A DNA stretch of 64,000 nucleotides, taken from positions 32,398-96,397 of the forward strand of contig CAYJKC010000005.1 of NCBI GenBank assembly GCA_964370675.1, read 5' to 3'. The stretch is from CAYJAD01 sp964370675. GTDB lineage: Bacteria; Desulfobacterota; Desulfovibrionia; Desulfovibrionales; Desulfovibrionaceae. Every line of letters starts with the position of its first letter. The first letter of the stretch is position 1. This document shows, piece after piece, positions 60,607 through 64,000 of this stretch. Below the pieces are notes generated by a model, which did no database searches, was not told where the DNA came from, and saw nothing but the letters and a program-made list of their open reading frames with translations. The position numbers and the translations under genes were made by a program.

Positions 60607-61377
60607 ATGCAACGCTTAAAATTAAATATCTCCTATGTAGGAACACAATATTGCGGCTGGCAAATTCAGGAAAATGGTCCTACCATTCAGGCAGAATTAG
60701 AAAAAGTTTTGGAGTTAATCACAGGTTCATTAGTGCGCGTGCACGGAGCTGGGCGCACTGATAGCGGTGTTCATGCAGAAGGTCAAATAGCTCATGCCGA
60801 TGTTCCTGCCGACAAGGCAGACCTAGATTGGCAAAGAATTTTTAATACCAATCTACCATCAGATATAAACGTACATAGCGTAGAATTAGTAGATTCAGAA
60901 TTTCATAGCCGCTTTGATGCCAAAAGCAAAACATATAGTTATACTTTTTGGACTAATAGATCATATATGCCACCACGTTTAAGACCTTTTGCTTGGGATT
61001 GTGGTCCTCTTAACATAAAACTTATGCAAGTAGCATTGGGACATTTAAGAGGTAGACATGATTTTGCATGTTTTCAAAATGCTGGTACCGACATAGAAGA
61101 TACCACACGCTTTATATACGGTGCAAGTTTAGAAAAATCTTGCCCCTGGATTCCAAGTAATTATCATGAACATGTCCTTACCTTAACCATTAACGCTAAT
61201 GGTTTTTTAAAACAAATGGTTAGAAACATCGCTGGTTTGCTTGTTGCCGTAGGTAGAAATAGCTTTGAACTTGACCATGTTCCTTCATTACTTGCAAGTG
61301 GCGTACGTAAAGATGCACCGCCCACCGCTCCTGCCTGTGGCTTAACCTTATTAAAAGTGGTTTACCCTAAAAAATAA
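60607..61377 (+). CDS. truA: tRNA pseudouridine(38-40) synthase TruA
   Basis: 256 residues. The catalytic Asp is in GAGRTDSGVHAEGQ, with the N-terminal LNISYVGTQYCGWQIQ and the later FHSRFDAKSKTYSY, NGFLKQMVRNIAGLLVAVG blocks typical of TruA. It isomerises uridines 38-40 of the tRNA anticodon arm. It starts 12 bases after rfaE2 and ends the run hisI-hisG-ykgJ-rfaE2-truA; a 250-base gap with a promoter region follows. Confidence 0.96.
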   Translation: MQRLKLNISYVGTQYCGWQIQENGPTIQAELEKVLELITGSLVRVHGAGRTDSGVHAEGQIAHADVPADKADLDWQRIFNTNLPSDINVHSVELVDSEFHSRFDAKSKTYSYTFWTNRSYMPPRLRPFAWDCGPLNIKLMQVALGHLRGRHDFACFQNAGTDIEDTTRFIYGASLEKSCPWIPSNYHEHVLTLTINANGFLKQMVRNIAGLLVAVGRNSFELDHVPSLLASGVRKDAPPTAPACGLTLLKVVYPKK

Positions 61378-61536
61378 CTTTTATCACCAGCACAAATTTT
61401 TAAAGTCATAAATCACCATATCATACAATAAAAAGAGTCATTTTTTTAAAAAATAGATTGTGCGCTCAAACAGTTTGTGATATGGGTAAGAACATTAAAC
61501 ATGACAATTAGATTGTTTTATGTTATGTGGCGTAAA

Positions 61537-61559
61537 TGTTAGCCCATTATAGGGCAACA
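61537..61559. promoter_or_regulatory. Inverted repeat upstream of the pyruvate:ferredoxin oxidoreductase gene
   Basis: TGTTAGCCC (61537-61545) and GGGCAACA (61552-61559) form a stem with one bulged A around ATTATA. The 250-base gap holds no gene. The repeat may be an operator or leader hairpin; no clear -35/-10 pair can be named here. Confidence 0.4.
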
Positions 61560-61628
61560 ACAAATTGATTATATATTTTATAAATATATGAATAATATAT
61601 GTGCCGTGCTGGCGCGAAGGAGAATATT

Positions 61629-64000
61629 ATGGCAAAAATGAAAACTATGGATGGCAATACCGCCACAACACACATTGCCTACGCCCTGTCTGACGCGGCG
61701 GCAATTTTCCCCATTACCCCATCATCTGTTATGGGAGAACTTGCGGATGATTGGGCCGCTGCTGGACGCAAAAACCTAATGGGTCAAAAGGTTGTAGTTC
61801 GTGAAATGCAATCAGAAGCAGGTGCCGCTGGTGCTGTGCATGGTTCACTAGCTGCTGGTGCTCTAACATCTACCTTTACTGCTTCTCAAGGTCTTTTGCT
61901 CATGGTTCCAAACATGTACAAAATTTCTGGTGAGCTTTTGCCGGGTGTTTTCCACGTTTCAGCACGCGCTCTTGCAGCTCATGCACTATCAATTTTTGGT
62001 GATCATCAAGACGTTATGGCATGTCGTCAAACTGGTTTTGCCATGCTTGCCTCTGCTTCTGTTCAAGAATCAATGGACTTAGCCTTAGTTTCACATTTAT
62101 CAGCCATTGAATCTTCCATTCCGTTTGTGCATTTCTTTGATGGTTTCCGTACCTCTCACGAAGTACAAAAGATTGAAGTCATTGATTATGAAGATATTTA
62201 TCCATTAGTAAACTGGGATAAGGTTCAAGAGTTTCGCAACAATTCTATGAACCCAGAACATCCTCATATTAGAGGTACAGCTCAAAATCCTGATATTTAC
62301 TTCCAAAACCGTGAAGCTGCAAACCTTTATTATGACGCAGTACCTGGTGTAGTGCTTGAGAGCATGAAAAAAGTGGCTGCTATCACAGGTCGTCCATACA
62401 AGCTATTTGACTACGTAGGTCATCCTGAGGCTGATCGCATTATCATTTCCATGGGCTCTTCATGTGAAGTTATTGAAGAAACCATTGATTATTTAAATAA
62501 TACCCTTGGTCAACGTGTGGGCTTGGTAAAAGTTCGCTTATTCCGCCCATTCTCAACCGAGCATCTTCTACGTGCTATACCTGCCACAGCAAGCACCATT
62601 ACTGTGCTTGACCGCACTAAAGAGCCTGGTGCTTTGGGTGAGCCTTTATACCAAGATGTATGCACTGCATATCTTGAGCGCGGCGAAATACCAACCATTG
62701 TTGGTGGTCGCTATGGTCTTGGCTCTAAAGACTTTACTCCAGCCATGGCTAAAGCTGTTTTTGATAACATGCTTTCTGCCGGACCTAAAAATCACTTTAC
62801 TGTAGGTATTGTGGATGATGTTTCCTTTACATCCCTTGATGTTGAAGAAGAAATATCTACTGTTCCTACTGGCACAGTGCAATGTAAATTCTTTGGTCTT
62901 GGTGCTGATGGAACAGTAGGCGCAAACAAGCAAGCAATTAAAATTATTGGTGATAACACTGATATGTATGCTCAAGCTTATTTTGCCTACGACTCCAAAA
63001 AATCTGGCGGATTTACTGTATCACATTTGCGTTTTGGTAAGGAGCAAATTAAATCATCCTACCTTGTAACCCAAGCCGATTATATTGCTTGCCATAAGGC
63101 AGCTTATGTAAATCAGTATGATATTTTAGAAGGCATCAAAGACGGTGCAACATTTGTACTTAATTCCAATTGGACCCTTAAAGATATGGAAGCCAACCTT
63201 CCAGCTCACATGAAGCGCACCATTGCAAACAAAAAATTGAAATTCTACAATGTTGATGCTGTAAAGGTTGCCACAGAAGTTGGTCTTGGTGGGCGCATCA
63301 ATATGATTATGCAAACTGCATTCTTCAAGCTTGCCAATGTGCTTGACTTCAAAAAGGCCGTTGAGTTGTTAAAGGTTTCTATTAAGGATACCTACGGTTC
63401 TAAGGGTGATAAAATTGTTAACATGAATATTGCCGCCGTAGATAAAGCCTTAGATAGCCTTGAAGCTGTTAAATACCCAGCCTCTTGGGCTAAAGCTACA
63501 GACGCAGTGCAAGATAATAGCCATGAACCAGAATATATCACCGAAGTTGTAAAACCAATCTTAGCCCAGCAAGGTGATAAACTACCTGTATCTGCCATGG
63601 ATCCAGCAGGTCTTATGCCTCTTGGCACTGCCGCTTTTGAAAAGCGCGCTGTGGCCATTGCTGTGCCCGAGTGGCAAGTAGAAAATTGCATTCAGTGCTA
63701 TCAATGTTCATTTGTCTGCCCTCATGCAACCATACGTCCTATCCTTGCCAGTGATGAAGAGCTACAAGGTGCTCCAAAGTCCTTTGCTACTAAGGATGCC
63801 ACAGGCAAAGAATTAAAAGGCTTACAATTCCGCATGCAAGTTTATGCTGAAGATTGCCTTGGTTGTGGTTCTTGTGCTGATATTTGCCCAGCTAAAGAAA
63901 AAGCTCTTGTTATGAAGCCATTAGAATCGCAACTAAATGATCAAGTGGCGAACCTTGATTTTGCTGATGAAAATATTAGCTTAAAAGATGACCTTATGCC
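61629..64000 (+). CDS. nifJ: Pyruvate:ferredoxin (flavodoxin) oxidoreductase, N-terminal two thirds
   Basis: The frame opens at ATG 61629, with GAAGGAG eight bases upstream, and runs 790 codons to the window edge without a stop. MDGNTATTHIAYALSDAAAIFPITPSS is the domain I start of single-chain PFOR. Domain II (RVGLVKVRLFRPF) and the gamma-type domain (FGLGADGTVGANKQAIKI) follow. Two ferredoxin-type cluster motifs, CIQCYQCSFVCPH and CLGCGSCADICPA, lie close to the right edge. The thiamine diphosphate domain is beyond it. It oxidises pyruvate to acetyl-CoA and CO2 with ferredoxin, the main fate of lactate and pyruvate in these anaerobes. Confidence 0.96.
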   Translation, partial: MAKMKTMDGNTATTHIAYALSDAAAIFPITPSSVMGELADDWAAAGRKNLMGQKVVVREMQSEAGAAGAVHGSLAAGALTSTFTASQGLLLMVPNMYKISGELLPGVFHVSARALAAHALSIFGDHQDVMACRQTGFAMLASASVQESMDLALVSHLSAIESSIPFVHFFDGFRTSHEVQKIEVIDYEDIYPLVNWDKVQEFRNNSMNPEHPHIRGTAQNPDIYFQNREAANLYYDAVPGVVLESMKKVAAITGRPYKLFDYVGHPEADRIIISMGSSCEVIEETIDYLNNTLGQRVGLVKVRLFRPFSTEHLLRAIPATASTITVLDRTKEPGALGEPLYQDVCTAYLERGEIPTIVGGRYGLGSKDFTPAMAKAVFDNMLSAGPKNHFTVGIVDDVSFTSLDVEEEISTVPTGTVQCKFFGLGADGTVGANKQAIKIIGDNTDMYAQAYFAYDSKKSGGFTVSHLRFGKEQIKSSYLVTQADYIACHKAAYVNQYDILEGIKDGATFVLNSNWTLKDMEANLPAHMKRTIANKKLKFYNVDAVKVATEVGLGGRINMIMQTAFFKLANVLDFKKAVELLKVSIKDTYGSKGDKIVNMNIAAVDKALDSLEAVKYPASWAKATDAVQDNSHEPEYITEVVKPILAQQGDKLPVSAMDPAGLMPLGTAAFEKRAVAIAVPEWQVENCIQCYQCSFVCPHATIRPILASDEELQGAPKSFATKDATGKELKGLQFRMQVYAEDCLGCGSCADICPAKEKALVMKPLESQLNDQVANLDFADENISLKDDLM

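Noticed and set aside
1..64000. CRISPR arrays, tRNA or rRNA genes, insertion sequences, prophage
   Set aside because: I saw no regularly spaced repeats, no cloverleaf or rRNA-like segments, and no transposase, integrase or phage genes.

Overview
The window is about 64 kb of AT-rich bacterial chromosome. It contains a class I tetraheme cytochrome c3, a family-type homotrimeric porin, alternative heme (AhbB) and anaerobic cobalamin (CbiG/CbiH) genes, a diheme fumarate reductase, pyruvate:ferredoxin oxidoreductase and nickel-pincer cofactor genes (LarB/LarE). Together these point to an anaerobic sulfate- or sulfite-reducing member of the Desulfovibrionaceae, or a close relative with unusually low GC. 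The genus cannot be fixed from sequence reading alone. I saw no tRNA, rRNA, CRISPR array, insertion sequence or prophage; the window is mostly core genes in short operons.

Layout. 1-11.5 kb: 5' end of ffh (minus), dgt, a CheX-type protein, a GT-B glycosyltransferase, a TPR protein, a YhaO/YhaN (SbcCD-like) pair, cytochrome c3 and larB. 11.7-19.3 kb: a sigma-54 activator with a dead receiver, a PpiD/SurA-like foldase, glmS, hisH-hisF and larE. 19.4-27 kb: an abundant-type porin, a 660-base regulatory gap, a PAS-GGDEF diguanylate cyclase, and a 1042-residue protein joining a GT61 glycosyltransferase, TPR repeats and a methyltransferase-like domain. 27-32 kb: frdCAB plus malic enzyme. 32-44.8 kb: a tandem ABM-domain protein behind a palindrome, then a long minus-strand run (cbiH, cbiG, ldh, hemL, ahbB, rarD, a SLOG-like protein, an RRM protein, purL, a polyprenyl diphosphate synthase, ubiE/menG). 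45-48.5 kb: an acidic repeat protein flanked by an unusual GC-rich three-arm element, a shikimate-kinase-like protein lacking the substrate arginine, and a secreted Pro/Thr-rich protein. 48.6-53.6 kb: the conserved rpmH-rnpA-yidD-yidC-khpB-mnmE cluster. 53.6-61.4 kb: an RNase D-like exonuclease, a CofD-like protein, Trm112-like, YfcE-like, DUF362, thiE (crossed by a 10-N assembly gap), hisI-hisG, YkgJ, rfaE2 and truA. 61.6 kb to the end: the first two thirds of pyruvate:ferredoxin oxidoreductase.

Functional picture. Central energy genes (PFOR, NAD-linked lactate dehydrogenase, malic enzyme, menaquinone-type fumarate reductase, a menaquinone side-chain and methylation pair, cytochrome c3) fit anaerobic metabolism of lactate, pyruvate and C4 acids. 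HemL and AhbB feed the siroheme-dependent heme route and CbiG/CbiH the corrin branch. Candidates for the less familiar biology asked about are the GT61-TPR-methyltransferase fusion, the acidic protein with repeated D-A-L/M-L motifs, the three-arm GC block beside it, the shikimate-kinase-like protein, and the CofD-like protein. None amounts to a proven new system from sequence alone.
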